From: Smallanthus sonchifolius
Lineage: Eukaryota > Streptophyta > Magnoliopsida > Asterales > Asteraceae
Direction of reading: 5' to 3'
DNA length: 64,000 bases
Assembly (NCBI GenBank): GCA_023525975.1
Contig: JAKNSE010000037.1
Span: 5,004,501-5,068,500 of the forward strand
This document shows, piece by piece, positions 21,164 through 32,783 of this stretch (its first letter is position 1; every line of letters starts with the position of its first letter). The notes under the pieces were generated by a model. It was not told the DNA's origin and made no database searches. It worked only from the letters and a program-made list of their open reading frames with translations. The translations under genes were made by a program, and so were the position numbers.

Positions 21164-21600
21164 ACGGTTTCTAATTTGAACGATCTTTTTAGAGGTTTCG
21201 AGTACGAGTTAAGGACTCGTAAGTTGACTTTTAACAAGACCATATCCCCTACTTGAAGTTCTAATGGTTTACGACGCTTATCGGCATAGCTCTTTTGACG
21301 ATCAAGAGCTTTTGAACGATTCTCTCAGAAGTTTCAAGTACAAGCTCAGGACCCGTAAGTTGATTATCCCCAACCTCGGCCCAACAAATAGGAGAACGTC
21401 ATTTCCGTCTATATAGTGCCTCGAATGGAGCTGCCTTGATGCTAGTGTGATAACTGTTGTTGTAGGAGAACTCCACCAACGGTAGGTGAGACTCCCAAGT
21501 GTTACCGAAATCAATCACACAAGCTCGTAGCATATCCTCCAGGGTTTGAATTGTACGCTCCGACTGGCCATCAGTTTGAGGGTGGTATGCTGTCCTCTTT
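21164..21600 (-). pseudogene. G2 integrase core, rearranged
   Basis: Scrambled counterpart of G1 9530-9825. A stretch of about 150 bp (GACTTTTAA to GTAAGTTGA) occurs twice in tandem between about 21072 and 21360. Near 21592 the sequence jumps from the TATGCTGT segment (G1 9822) to the CTTTCAGGGC segment (G1 10425). About 600 bp are thereby lost, including the integrase zinc module and the first two catalytic Asp residues. Confidence 0.8.
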
Positions 21601-21989
21601 CAGGGCTTCGAGTTGAGCACTACGGATTTTGTCTGGTAATCCGGTGTGGATGGTAAGCTGTAATGCTCGAACTCGTTTGGGCTTTGTTTCCTTTCGACTT
21701 AGGGCATCAGCTACAACATTAGCTTTACCCGGATGATACCGGATCGCACAGTCATAATCATTCAAGAGCTCGACCCAACGACGCTGTCTCATGTTCAGCT
21801 CTTTCTGCTCGAAGATATGCTGAAGACTCTTGTGGTCGGTGTAGATATTGCACTTGGTACCGTACAAGTAATGTCTCTATATCTTAAGCGCGAAAACTAC
21901 AGCACCCAACTCTAGGTCATGAGTGGTGTAGTTTTTCTCGTGAATATTTAGTTGACGTGAAGCGTATGTGATCACTTTTTCTCTTTGCA
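21595..21989 (-). pseudogene. G2 RNase H and linker
   Basis: An open segment 21571-21867 contains YTDHKSLQHIFEQKELN and RYHPGKANVVADALSRKE. It keeps the CAG codon that is TAG in G1. A frameshift near 21990 separates it from RT. Confidence 0.85.
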
Positions 21990-23117
21990 TTAACACACAA
22001 CCAGACCCTGAATGGATGCGTCACAATACACCATAAAATCATCTGTTCCCTCCGGAAGAGCTAGAATAGGTGTACTGCAAAGTTTCGGCTTAAGGAGTTG
22101 AAATGCTGACTCCTGGTTGTCGCCCCAATTATAGGCTTTACCCTTCTGAGTTAGGGCAGTGAGAGGTTGGGCGATCTTAGAAAATCCTTCGATGAATCGA
22201 CGATAATAACCAGCCAATCCCAGAAATTGTCGCACCTCTGTCGGAGTCGTCGGTGCTGCCCAATTCTTGATGGCTTCTATCTTTGATGGATCGACATGTA
22301 CGCCCTTCTCATTAACTACATGTCCGAAGAATTGAACTTCCCGGATCCAGAATTCACACTTGGAAAACTTAGCATACAGCTGCTCCTGCTTTAGTAATTC
22401 CAGGATTAAACGTAGATGTTCCTCATGTTCCTCGTTCTTGGAATAAATGAGGATGTCGTCGATGAAAACGATGACAAATTGATCAAGGTATGGCTTACAC
22501 ACACGGTTCATGAGGTCTATGAACACCGCGGGTGCGTTGGTTAATCCAAAAGGCATGACCATAAACTCATAGTGGCCGTACCTTGTCCTGAAAGCAGTCT
22601 TGGAGATGTCCTCATCTCGGACTCTCAATTGGTGGTAACCAGACCGAAGATCTATCTTGGAATAGAAGCTTGATCCTTGAAGTTGATCAAAGAGATCATC
22701 TATGCGAGGCAGAGGATAACGATTCTTGACGGTCACTTTATTCAGTTCACGGTAGTCGATACACATAAGGAAGGTCCCGTCCTTCTTCTTGACAAGCAGG
22801 GCTGGAGCTCCCCACGGCGATGAGCTAGGTCGGATGAAACCTTTATCCAACAATTCTTGTAGCTGAGTGGATAGCTCTTGTAATTCACTAGGTGCTAGTC
22901 TATAAGGTGCCCGAGCGATCGGCGCCGCTCCGGGTGCTAGATTGATTTGGAATTCAACTTGACGGTGAGGTGGCAGACCAGGCAAATCCTCAGGAAATAC
23001 TTCCGGATAATTACAAACGATCGGAATATCATCAATCTTTTTCTCCTCAGATGGCTGCTCGGCGACGATAGCCAGAATAGCAGTATGCCCTTTTCGAAGA
23101 CATTTCTGTGCTTTCAT
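21990..23117 (-). pseudogene. G2 protease-RT linker, reverse transcriptase and start of RNase H
   Basis: 375-codon open segment with KKKDGTFLMCIDYRELNKV, YSKIDLRSGYHQLRV, MPFGLTNAPAVF, catalytic FIDDILIYSK and the RNase H start VYCDASIQGL. It aligns with the G1 protein throughout with scattered substitutions. One residue is missing in the SKSEEEHEEH segment, and a late frameshift ends the frame at about 21990. Confidence 0.9.
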
Positions 23118-24603
23118 GAAGGATATGATGCCCGTGACTGCACCAATCTTTTCGCCCTAAACAGAAGAGTTTCTCCACTCGGGAGAGGAATGCGAATGAT
23201 TTTCTTACGACAGATGATCTCGGCTTGGTTTTTAGATAACCAATCCATGCCTACAATTACATAGAAACTACCGAGTGTGACCGGCATAAGGTCGATATCA
23301 AGTTTATGACCAGCCAACTCAAGCTTACAACCCTTAAGAACGTGGGTTGCTTCAATTATTTGGCCATCGGCTATTTCTATTACATACTTAGCTTTTAGCA
23401 GAGTTGGAGTTTCTTTTATCATATCACTAAGCTTCTTAGATATAAAACTCCTATCAGCACCAGTGTCAAATAGGACAGAAGCAAAGTAATTGTTTAAGAG
23501 GAACTTACCGGTGACCACATTATGATCATATCGAGCTTCTCCGGATCCTAGCATGAAGGCTCGTCCCTTCGCTCCATTCCCTCCATTATTACCATTGTTG
23601 TTGCCATTGTTGTTGTTTTGATTGGGGTTGTGATTGCCATTACCTCCCTTCTTCAACTGAGGACAATTCTTCTGAAAGTGTCCCTCCTTCCCACACTCAA
23701 AACATCCCTTTGTATACCCAGGCTGTTGAAAAGGCTGCTTGGCTTGCAACTCGCCCCTACAATCCTTGGCAGCATGGCCTATCTTACCACACCGCTGACA
23801 ACGGTTACAAATCCCAAAGTGATAAAAGTTGCACTTGTTACACTTGGGGGATTTCCCCACATAACCACCTTGATTTTGACCTGAAGAGGTCATCTGGTTG
23901 AAGTTCTTAGCAGGCTCAAACTTTCGCTGCTGCTGATGAGGTTGATTAAACTAGGGTCCATTGGAGTTGGAGTGAGCGTTGGAGTTATGATCAAACTTGC
24001 GCTTATGGTTGTCGGTAGATTTAGAAACCGAACCCCTCGGGGGTAGAGTCCCTTGAGTCACCGCCTGATCGATTAACTTGTGGGCAAGTCTGATGGTCTG
24101 CTTGATGGTATTAGGGTTGGATAAGGTGACCATACTCTGAATCTAAGGCACTAAGCCTCCAATGTATAGTTCAATCCTTTTGTAATCGGGGGTCACCATG
24201 TGTGGGCACATGGTAGCAAGCTCATGGGAGCGAGTGGTATAAAGTTCAATTTCAGAACCTTCCATTTTCAGGTTCCAGAGTTCCCCTTCCAGCTTCTGAA
24301 TCTCATCTCGAGGACAGTACTCTTCCTTCATCATTGTCTTGAACTCCTCCCACGGGAGTGCATTTGCCATAGCTAGCCCCAACATTTGGACTTGAGCGTT
24401 CCACCATGTGAGAGCCGGGCCCTCCAAAGTACCAGAAGTAAACTTTACCTGATTGGCCAGGGGACAGTTGCTCATGGCAAATACCGAATCCACTTTCTCA
24501 AACCATCAGAGTAGTCCGACAGCTCCTTCAGCTCTACTAAAGATGTGGGGCTTACGGTCCATGAATGTCTTGAATGTACATGCTAGTTGCTGATTCTGTT
24601 GAG
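23114..24603 (-). pseudogene. G2 gag exon 2 and protease, decayed
   Basis: Gag capsid (24143-24493 open), CCHC knuckles (CQRCGKIGHAAKDC, CFECGKEGHFQKNC) and protease (LFDTGADRSFIS, VIVGMDWLSKN) are recognisable in the frames of G1. Damage includes a TGA in place of a CGA at about 24510, stops near 24145 and 23953, and a frameshift near 23115. It is functionally dead. Confidence 0.88.
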
Positions 24604-24701
24604 CTGGATTTAGAAACATAAAATAGGATCGGTATTATAAAGCCTAGGAAAGACGTCTTGAGAGATGAATTGACTTCACTAGTCAATGGTTATAGTATTT
24701 A
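24604..24701 (-). other. 98-nt intron in G2 gag
   Basis: Donor GTTGCAG|GTAAATAC and acceptor CTAAATCCAG|CTCAAC on the - strand. Position, phase and length equal those of G1, and the ends are kept while the interior has diverged, with a branch-like TTGACTAGT retained. Confidence 0.7.
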
Positions 24702-24702
24702 C

Positions 24703-24826
24703 CTGCAACATTCTGTGCTGCTAGAGCTTCAGCCACACTATCGTTAATTATTGTCGCCAGCTCAGCTGCTGTCATGTTAATGGTGCCTCGGCCACCAGCA
24801 CGACCTCCACGTCCTCTTCCCGACAT
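24703..24826 (-). pseudogene. G2 gag exon 1
   Basis: 124 nt from ATG at 24826, product MSGRGRGGRAGGRG then a short helix as in G1. The exon itself is intact; the downstream exon is not. Confidence 0.7.
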
Positions 24827-25081
24827 AATTCTTCACATTCACAAATACAAAATAATGAGAAATATATCGCATTTCAAACATTATATGTTTAAGGAAATGA
24901 TAACTAAACACAACATCTAATATTTTTAAATTAAATAAGTTGTAAAGCTACAAGATAAATAATTCAAAACATCAAACTTCTCATGCTTTTATTGAATGGG
25001 AACAACCTTGCCCATCTAGGTTGGAAATCGAAAGAACATAATCAAAGCATAAATGAAAGGAAAGATAAGATAGAATAGTCA
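24827..25081 (-). other. G2 spacer between accessory ORF and gag
   Basis: AT-rich, collinear with 13704-13955 of G1. I see no other feature. Confidence 0.45.
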
Positions 25082-25777
25082 TCAAACATCATCATCATCG
25101 GAGGAAATGCATGATAGTGCATCATCAATCTCGACCGGCTCCTCCTCGGGTGGCTCCCCCTCTAAGGGCTCATCCTCAAACGGCTCCTCCTCATCGTCAG
25201 AAAGTGGGATATTCTCCGGCCAAAGTGCTGCCTGCATTTGGGCCTCCAGATGGGTCACTTTCTCCAGAATCCCTTTGGTAGCATGGTCCGAGGTGTCCAC
25301 CCTTGTTTCTAAATGTTGAACCCTATCTACTAGATGGTCATGGACCTGGTCCATCGCTGCTAGCTCAGCGGTCAAATTCTCAATCTGTTACTTATTCTCT
25401 TCTACTTGTAACTCCCGTTGCAGAATACCGGGTATCTCATCAGTAGTATCTTTCACAATTCCTAATTCCCTAGTCATGTAAAATACAAAAGCCGCAAAAG
25501 CTTGTTCCATGGTACATGGCAAGCTTGGTAAGGTAGATGATGAGGAAGTGGAACAAAAATAGGGTGATGGGACATTTCCCATCTCGATCCATCTTTGGAT
25601 CATTTTGGGGTACGAATCCCAATTGTGCGATGTATTCCTTGCTCGCGCACTACTCGGCTCACCCTGCTCAACCGAATTGTCACTAGAACTGGTCCGGTGC
25701 CTTTTGGGCTCCGGGGATGGTAAGATAGGTGCATCATGTCCTGGTGCCTTAGGTGATGGTGGTGGGGTTGACGACAT
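25082..25777 (-). pseudogene. G2 accessory ORF upstream of gag, one in-frame stop
   Basis: Homologue of the G1 accessory ORF, starting MSSTPPPSPKAPGHDAPIL at 25777. It keeps PEPKRHR, SYPKMIQRWIEMGNVPSPYF and the coiled-coil and acidic tail (EEEPFEDEPLEGEPPEEE). TAA near 25388 interrupts the frame after residues VEENK, after which the same frame continues to 25082. A splice acceptor (TTACAG|GACC) sits 4 nt before the ATG, as in G1. Retention over a 700-bp span, with more change than in gag, suggests a real but fast-evolving protein. Confidence 0.65.
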
Positions 25778-25881
25778 GGTCCTGTAACGTAATACATAAG
25801 TGCCAAAATCCATACGTCTATGACATGTAACTAATGTGTGAGGTTATAGTCTAGTATGCAATCCTAGTTCTCTATAACCAA

Positions 25882-25895
25882 TGGCTCTTATACCA
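25882..25895 (-). promoter_or_regulatory. G2 primer binding site, mutated
   Basis: TGGTATAAGAGCCA in sense, one mismatch from the initiator Met tRNA complement seen in G1. Confidence 0.8.
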
Positions 25896-25898
25896 ATT

Positions 25899-27950
25899 TG
25901 TCACACCCCCAATTTCAACTAACGGAGTTTTGCCATTTGGGAAGTGACAAACCAGGATCTCAGTCATTAGTTACATTGAACGACTCTATATGGGACTCAA
26001 ATGAAAATATCATATCAACCAGAGTTAATTGCGGAAGCGTATAAAAAAAGTAAATGCGCAAAACAAACGCGCCCAAAAAGTCCAGTCCAAACGAATTAAT
26101 AAAACATAATTCAATAGTAGGACTCCATGCATGTCCTATATGTGCACCTGTGCCTTATCTTAGCGACCTGAGAAAACATGTAAGAAAAGATGTCAACACG
26201 AGGTTGGTGAGTTCACAGGTTTCAATATATAGATAAACATTTACCAGATTATTTTTCATTCAATATGTATCTATAGGTAGCTAACCTACGTTTCATGTTT
26301 AACTTAAGCGCTCGCAACCGAAGCTGACTGTTTGTTTATTTGCCTCCTGTCAGGTCTATCAACTCTGGCGATGTGAGTAGGCTAACATTTCACCCGTTCG
26401 ACCTCAAATCGAGTTAGCGCGACTAACGCGGGTGGGATTTGTCAAACCCAATAGTTCTACTAAACATTACCTCGCTAACATCCATATTAACGGTTCGATG
26501 TGTGTTGAGGACTTTCAGTGATAGTGTGTTACGCTTAGCTTTAACATTGATAACATATGAATACAATATTCAGAAATAGTTTGCGTAGGAAATAATCACA
26601 AGATAAAAAAGTAAAAAGGGGCCGTGAAAACTCACCTGTTGGCGTAGGAAATAATCACACAAGTAATAGGCTTGGTACACAAGTGTTAGCTTGCAACGGC
26701 TTACGTATGCCCTAGAATTATAAACAACAATTAGGGACTCATTGGGATTTGTGACGACACACGGAAGATTAGAATGTCTTTAAACACTCTAAGAATTAAC
26801 GGGTAAACGAACGTGTTTACGGGAATACGGATTTCTAAGTTAGGATGAATGCGTTTCGCGATGAATGACAAATAATATATAATAAATATATTCGAGCGTT
26901 TTGTCATTAAATAGCGGTCTAGGAAAATAATATAATTTATTATATTATTTTTAAGTTTAGCGAAATAACACAATAATTAAATTGTGTTAAAAATAATAAA
27001 TCCATTATTTTTATTCGAGGATATAAACGTGAGTAAATAACATAAATAATTATATTATTTATTAGTTTTGAAACGTTTCACAAAATTAGAAACGTGGCGA
27101 ATATAATATATTTAAATATATTATTTTAACAAGAGTCACGGTTTGAAAAATAATATAGATTATATTATTTTATTCGGAATTAACGGTTAAATAATAATAT
27201 ATACATATTATTATAAAATTATGAAATACAAATCAAGGATGGTTTATAAAATAAATCCCGAGTCCACGGGTAGTTTTTCCGGTTTAAACATATTAATACA
27301 ATATTATAATAATTTAGGAATTTATTTTATAATTAAAACATTAACAAAAATAGCAATAAAAAGGAAACTGGAGAGGAGGGTTCGAACCCGGGTCTCCTCC
27401 CCAACAACCAACAGTTTTAACCATCTCAGCCCGCTAGGGTGTCGCACCAAAACCCGGACCCGAATGATTTTAATCAATCACTCTTCTGTGATTTTCCTTT
27501 TTACCCAATTTCGAACCCAAACCAAAACCGAATTCACTAAATTCGACCACGATCGAAGCAGGAGATAGAGGGGTTTTGATCAAAATGGTATTGCGAATCT
27601 GTGTGTGAGCTTGATTGCAGAAATAGTTAATCTTAGGTCGTTTAATTAAGGATTTAAGGGTCGAAACCCTAAAACAAGAACACAAGATCGAATTGCTAAA
27701 ATCTGATGTTTAAAATTATTGAAATCATGGGGCTTTTACAGAGAATCATAATGCGATTCTAACCATGTGATTTAATTGAATTTTAATTGGGTCTAGAGTA
27801 GGATTCGATTAAACCCGAAAATACATAAACCTTAGAACTGGTTCATGATGATTTCGATAATGTAAGCCCCAGGTTTCATGGGGCTTTCAATCTAGACATA
27901 GGGACGACACTAAGGAAGTTTTCAATTTTATTATTTGATATCGGATTGAT
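25899..27950 (-). repeat. G2 5' LTR, truncated at its outer (promoter) end
   Basis: Matches the 3' LTR from TGTCACACCCCC to GGATTGATA at about 27950, then similarity stops; the 3' LTR continues for about 800 bp more. The missing part is the 5' edge, including the donor-like GTAATTTC site. It retains the putative intron (26168-26635) and the tRNA-like block (27371-27445). Confidence 0.88.
27371..27445 (-). other. tRNA-like sequence in G2 5' LTR
   Basis: Copy of 19121-19197. GAGATGGTTAAAA and GGGTTCGAACCC are both unchanged although the LTRs differ by several percent nearby. Confidence 0.5.
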
Positions 27951-28608
27951 ACGGACGTGGAGTCAAATGAAACGTGTGGAATGTGCGTAGAAGGCTTTAC
28001 AACGGTCATATGAGAAGATAAAGTTAAGAGCTAAAAATTCGGATAGTTAGTTACGCATATTCTTGTATTTAATACGTAATGGATCGTTTAGAAACATACA
28101 CAACACCTGCACTCGCAATTACGGTAACACTTAGCATACGATCTTATTTGCTATCTTTGTATTCAACAGTTCTAGTTTTATAAAAGTTATCAAGGCAGCC
28201 CGACTTTCGTCGGCTCCCGAGGTTTTATGTCGGAGATCATCAAGGATCAAGGGCTTTCCTCATAATCATCTATGTCAATCTTTACTTTTTTATATCGTTT
28301 CATATTGATTTCACAAAGCACTCTACCTCACTATCGAAATTTGGTTACAAAGTTAGTTCGTATAATTTTTACCCAAAACGGTAAAAGTGTGAAATACATG
28401 GTGTTTTTTACTTTTAATTTTTCTCTAGTTTCACACTGTTTATCTTTTCGTTAACGACTTTTTTTTATTAGTTTTCATTTTTTTCATTTATACAACGTGA
28501 TTTCCAAAAATATAGCCACTATACGCTTTTTTGTCAACATTTTTATGTGCGAAAGTGAGCCAACTTAACGCGTGCCTCGCTGCAACGCGAGGGGGTAACG
28601 CCCACTAG
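27951..28608 (+). mobile_element. Helitron-like 3' end and adjoining unassigned DNA
   Basis: The segment ends with a perfect 6-bp stem CCTCGC/GCGAGG (28575-28592, 6-nt loop), 12 nt of spacer, and CTAG (28605-28608) followed by T. This matches the 3' terminal structure of plant Helitrons (hairpin about 10-12 nt before CTRR, insertion 5' to T). No Rep/helicase sequence is present, so it would be non-autonomous. I could not place the 5' TC end; the left limit is simply where the G2 LTR stops. Confidence 0.45.
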
Positions 28609-28848
28609 TTTCAATAAATTAAAAAAAATACATGAATAAATAAAAAACCATAAAAAAAGAACAAATTAAAAACATAATAAACAACTACCTGCCAGTTAAA
28701 ACTCTCATCCCTAGCGTTGTGTTGTTTCATGCTTGCGTATGGTCAAAATGATCATGAGGCGTTGACAAAAAAAACTTCATGTCTTTGTTCTTTTTTTTTC
28801 TTGCATGAAGCGTATCGCCTCCTCCGATTTTTGGGCCTTCTTGAACCC
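28609..28848. other. Unassigned 240 bp
   Basis: A/T-run-rich sequence between the Helitron-like end and the C1 LTR. I see no gene, terminal repeat or coding similarity. It may be pre-insertion host DNA. Confidence 0.4.
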
Positions 28849-29325
28849 TGTAGGTCCCCCGGTGTCTCGGGTCGTTACGTGCGAACGTGTGTGACTAGTC
28901 AGACCGGGTGCGGATTGCCCGTGACTAGGTGGAGTATCAGACAACACAACAAAGTAAACCGACAACAAACACGAAATACTTCAAACTTCGTCTATTGATA
29001 ATCACAGCCGGTTACAGAGAATGAGTGCGTACATATTTTCTGTCAAGACCAGCTATATATACTTAGACCTGTTACCTGCACACTTGTCAAGTGCGCATGA
29101 ATTAACTCCTGCATACTTAGCAAGTAAGCAGCCTTTTGCTCATGCGTACTTGCTAAGTGCGCACAACACTTTACAAAGACAACACAAGTACAAGTACCAA
29201 CATATACATTTATAACTCGATAAACCAATACATACAGATACTAAATACAAATACAAGTACATAAAGTAAATTACAAAAGCATAAGACAACATCCAGAGTG
29301 TTTGTCACACAAACGTGCTCCAATA
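28849..29325 (-). repeat. C1 3' LTR
   Basis: 477 bp starting TGTAGGTCCCC as in C2, with three TGCRYACTT-type palindromes near 29079-29165. The outer end is degenerate (CAATA in place of CAACA). Clearly a divergent relative of the 512-bp C2 LTRs. Confidence 0.85.
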
Positions 29326-29476
29326 TACTCCCCCTTGACAACAGCTCTGGATTTTCTTCGGTCTTCAACCTCTTGCAGCTTTAGCTTCCCATCTTCAGCT
29401 TGTAATCAAGACAGAACTTGACTAGCTTGTCGTACCTTGATGCTTGAAGCTTCGTCCACTCATCCCATCTTCAGCT
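29326..29476 (-). pseudogene. C1 polypurine tract and C-terminal fragment of the 3' ORF
   Basis: TGTCAAGGGGGAGTA in sense abuts the LTR. The following about 135 bp align with the end of the C2 3' ORF (codons for the lysine-rich C-terminal helix). Similarity stops at CAGCTAG, where G3 sequence AGTAATG begins. This is the severed tail of the ORF at 61513-64000. Confidence 0.7.
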
Positions 29477-30566
29477 AGTAATGTTGACCCATTTGTAGAC
29501 TAACTAAGAATACAAATAATATGTTCATACATGATGCGTAACCAAACCATGACAATTTTTCTTTTGCCCCTCTCATTTGTTATCAGATTCTATGCGGCCA
29601 TAAATCCTCCAGATTGCGGTTAGCGCGACTAACCATGACCGGGGGACGTCACTCCCCATAGTACTATTCATAGGACCCTTGGCTACAGTTAATGGTTACT
29701 AAATTGTTCCAGGGGACTTTTAGCGAGCTCTTTGTTCGTTAACTCATGTAAACATAAGGTCGGGTCTTATTTTCTTGTTACCATATGAAAATGGTCGTAA
29801 GTATGTTCCATGTTTTCTAAAATGTATCAAGTAATGATGTTCCCAAAAGTATCAAATGTGTTAAGAAAGTATGTTTCTCCCCCCGATGTTTCTAAAACAT
29901 TTAAAAAGTTAAAAGGGGGCAGTGAACTCACCTGGTGACGTGTCAGGAACAACAATTTCCTTCTGATCGTAAGGGAAACCAATGTCCACGTGATAGGATA
30001 GTCACGGGGTTTATGTCCTACACGAGTCCTACGATACCTGTAGGTACTTAAAGAGCTTTATAGACTAACCCTAATATTATAAAGTAAGTCTAAACTCGTG
30101 TTGAGTTATCATGCGTGCGGTTGAGCTCTATTGATTTTTAACGGTAATGCCAATTCGGCATACGATGTTGGTTTAACATTCGAAAATATTAGTTGTCTAA
30201 TTCAAGTAGGGTCTCTCGACTCGAATATGTTTCAATACATATATTCAAAAATATTAGTTTGTCTTGGAAACGACCGAATTAGCTATGTGCACGTACGATT
30301 AATAATAATAATTTATGTTCGTGCGTACTTTAACAGAATGTATGCAACTCTATCATTTAGTAAAATCATGATATGTTAACGTGTTATGTTTCAAAACTCT
30401 TCATTTAGTAAAGTCAGTTCTATTTATATCCTTATTTGAACACTAATTATAACAAATAATCATCCGATCTCGTGTAATGGGAATATATGTATTTATCTTG
30501 AATGTAATATATTGGTTCGGTCCTATATATCGCATTATCAAATAATCGTTTGATTTTATAAAGGCA

Positions 30567-30598
<32 letters not shown>

Positions 30599-32783
30599 TC
30601 ATATCATCCGTTTATATTTATGAAAAATATATTTGTATCGACTCTCGTTAATTGTAAATTCCTCACTTATTCGTCTCATTATATGTTTAAATACCATTTA
30701 TCAACATACTAGGTAGATATGTACACGTTTCATATCAAACGCTTAAAGTCCAAAACATTTTATTTCATCATATTTATTTTGTATAATTCGCTTAATACTA
30801 GAGACATAACATAATAGTTTCCGTCGTTCGAATAATAACATCTAATAATTGCACATATTATTTGTTAATCGTGTACGAAACCTTGTTTACTAATAATTAT
30901 AACGAACTCTCTAGATTAAGTATACGCGGTTAAGGTCCGTTAATATTAATTATTAAGTTAATAAGTTGATATTTATTTTTACCGTTAACGAATCGTTTAG
31001 GCTCAACTGTTTTTAACCGCGCACATTTTTAACTTTTACGTGAATAAATATATTCGTTTTAGTGCACGTTTTTATACCTATTCATTCACCGGTTCCCACA
31101 CGCGAACCCGTTGACCCGTATTGACCTGCTTTGACCCATTGACTTTCGTTGACTAACTTTGACCGAGACCCGGGAGTGTTTAAAACAAGTCTAACAATTC
31201 CGATCTAACCAACATTGTCGGGTTACCACCATTTTCAACAGTTCAAGCACCCAAACTCACCAAAGTTGTTAACCTATAAAATATACCAACGGATATAATG
31301 TTAGAGACGTTTATTTACCAAAAATATGGATCGGGTTCAGGAGTTTTACCACGTATCGCCGGACAAATGAAGGGATATTACGGATCTAGACCGGGATAAT
31401 CATAAAATACGATCGGGTGGCTTGAGGTGGTGTCGGGATCCTAGCTCCGTCATGTGATCTAGCCGGATAAACGTTTTTAATCATCGGAATGTGGACAGAT
31501 CGGACATGAACTACCGCAGCCGCTTCCATGGCTCGTCTGGGTCGTCGGAGGAGGAGCGCATTTGGTCGGAAATCACAGATCTATTCACCACCACCATCGG
31601 TTCGTCCCGTTGGGTCGCCGGAACCCTAAACCAAGATCTAATCAGTACAAGGGTGTGATTTTCACATTGAATGACATGAAGAACAAGAATGGAACTCACC
31701 GGAACCCTAGCGACGTCATCGGAGATCGCCGGAAAATCGATTTTTTGGTCGGAACCCTAGTTCCTTCGTCGGGTCTGAACGGATTTGCCTTGAGATCACC
31801 ATAACCGCCACCCCTGGTTCGCCCGGACCATCGCTGGAAGTCGTGTTGTCGACGGAAACGCGACTGTCCTCTCCGGTCACCTTTGTCGTCATCGTCTCCT
31901 TCCGTCATCCTCACCACTGCCTCTCTCATCTCCCTGTCCGACCTCGCTTACCGACGATCACCGTCTTCGCTCCCTCTCTCACTTTTTCCGGGTCTCCCCT
32001 CTTGCCCTCCTCCCCACTACTAGACCCGCCACCACGCCGCCACCATGGAGTGGCCGGAGGAGCTGCCGAAAACCGGCTCCCCCCTCTCTCTAGAATCTTG
32101 GGGGCTAGTGTTTGAATGAGGAAGAAAAAGATATAAAGTGTATTTATAGTTAGGGTTTTGAGTGGTTGGGAGAGTATTGTACACCGTCTGTCAAAACCCG
32201 AAATGTTACCGCGTTTTCGTTCCCGATAAGTTATTTCGAGACTCTAAATAAGATATAGATTTTTGTAGCGCTACTACTAATATTTTATATATATATATTT
32301 AATTTATGAGCTTTCAGCTTTAACTGTCGTCCAGACCGGTATGCGCGAGTACAACGTGTCTATCGCGTTTTATTGTTTAAATGTTTCGCGTCCCGAAAGA
32401 TACGGTATTTGTCATAGCGTGCGTTCTATGTCGTATGACTCATGTGTTAATCTCTAATTTATCATCCGAAGTAAATATTAATATTTAATACTAGTAATTT
32501 AGATGTCATGTCGGGTGTCGGTTACTAATCGTGCACACGTTATTTTATTTAACCGTAAACTATGAGTTTATTTAAGCAATATGTATGAGCAATATGTTAT
32601 CTCGCAACATACTATGATCCGTCAATTAAGATTAGAAATTTGGTTCACCTCTTGGGTCTATATTTGGGCCTTTAATGGTCTTCAATCCCTCTTGGGCCTT
32701 TATATGGACCTTTAATGGGTCACGCTCTTTTTATGGTGAATTAGCTATCAAAAGTAAATGACCCTAATCTCAGGGTTGTCACA
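29477..32783 (-). repeat. G3 3' LTR, outer end deleted
   Basis: Matches the 5' LTR from 36403 onward; about 570 bp corresponding to 35833-36402 are missing at the C1 junction. It contains a splice-donor-like CACCAG|GTGAGTTCAC (29931), AT-rich DNA with a TA run (about 30571-30598), and a GC-rich block (31500-32120). The uninterrupted C2 target sequence TTTCG is at 32384-32388. Confidence 0.88.
31500..32120. other. GC-rich, gene-like block in G3 LTR
   Basis: This block and its copy at 38510-39125 are far richer in G+C than the rest of the LTR and full of CCGG, CACC and AACCCTA motifs like plant 5' leaders and exons. Short ORFs of 77-90 codons exist on both strands but match nothing I recognise. 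It could be U3 regulatory DNA or a captured host fragment. Confidence 0.4.

Larger units (their letters stand above)
5760..27950 (-). mobile_element. G2: older chromovirus-type Ty3/gypsy element, split by G1 and truncated at its 5' LTR
   Basis: On the - strand the order is truncated 5' LTR (25899-27950), primer site, accessory ORF, gag-pol, duplicated polypurine region and 3' LTR (17806-20539 continuing at 5760-5944). Removing G1 and one AGTCC copy rejoins the 3' LTR at the same sequence (a block of A followed by AGTCCAGTCC) seen in the other LTR near 26071. By eye the LTRs differ at about 9 of 245 compared positions. Gag-pol has stops, frameshifts, a tandem duplication and a large deletion. 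Confidence 0.9.

Noticed and set aside
27951..28848. A host gene between the two nests
   Set aside because: No ORF above 100 codons, no exon-like composition and no recognisable protein motif in this interval.
30571..30598. TA microsatellite in the G3 3' LTR
   Set aside because: A simple repeat in AT-rich LTR DNA; the partner region of the other LTR differs, so no functional claim is made.
31562..32115. 80- and 90-codon + strand ORFs in the G3 LTR, repeated at 38571-39124
   Set aside because: They exist in both LTRs only because the LTRs are duplicates. They are antisense to the element and arise from GC-rich composition, without recognisable domains.
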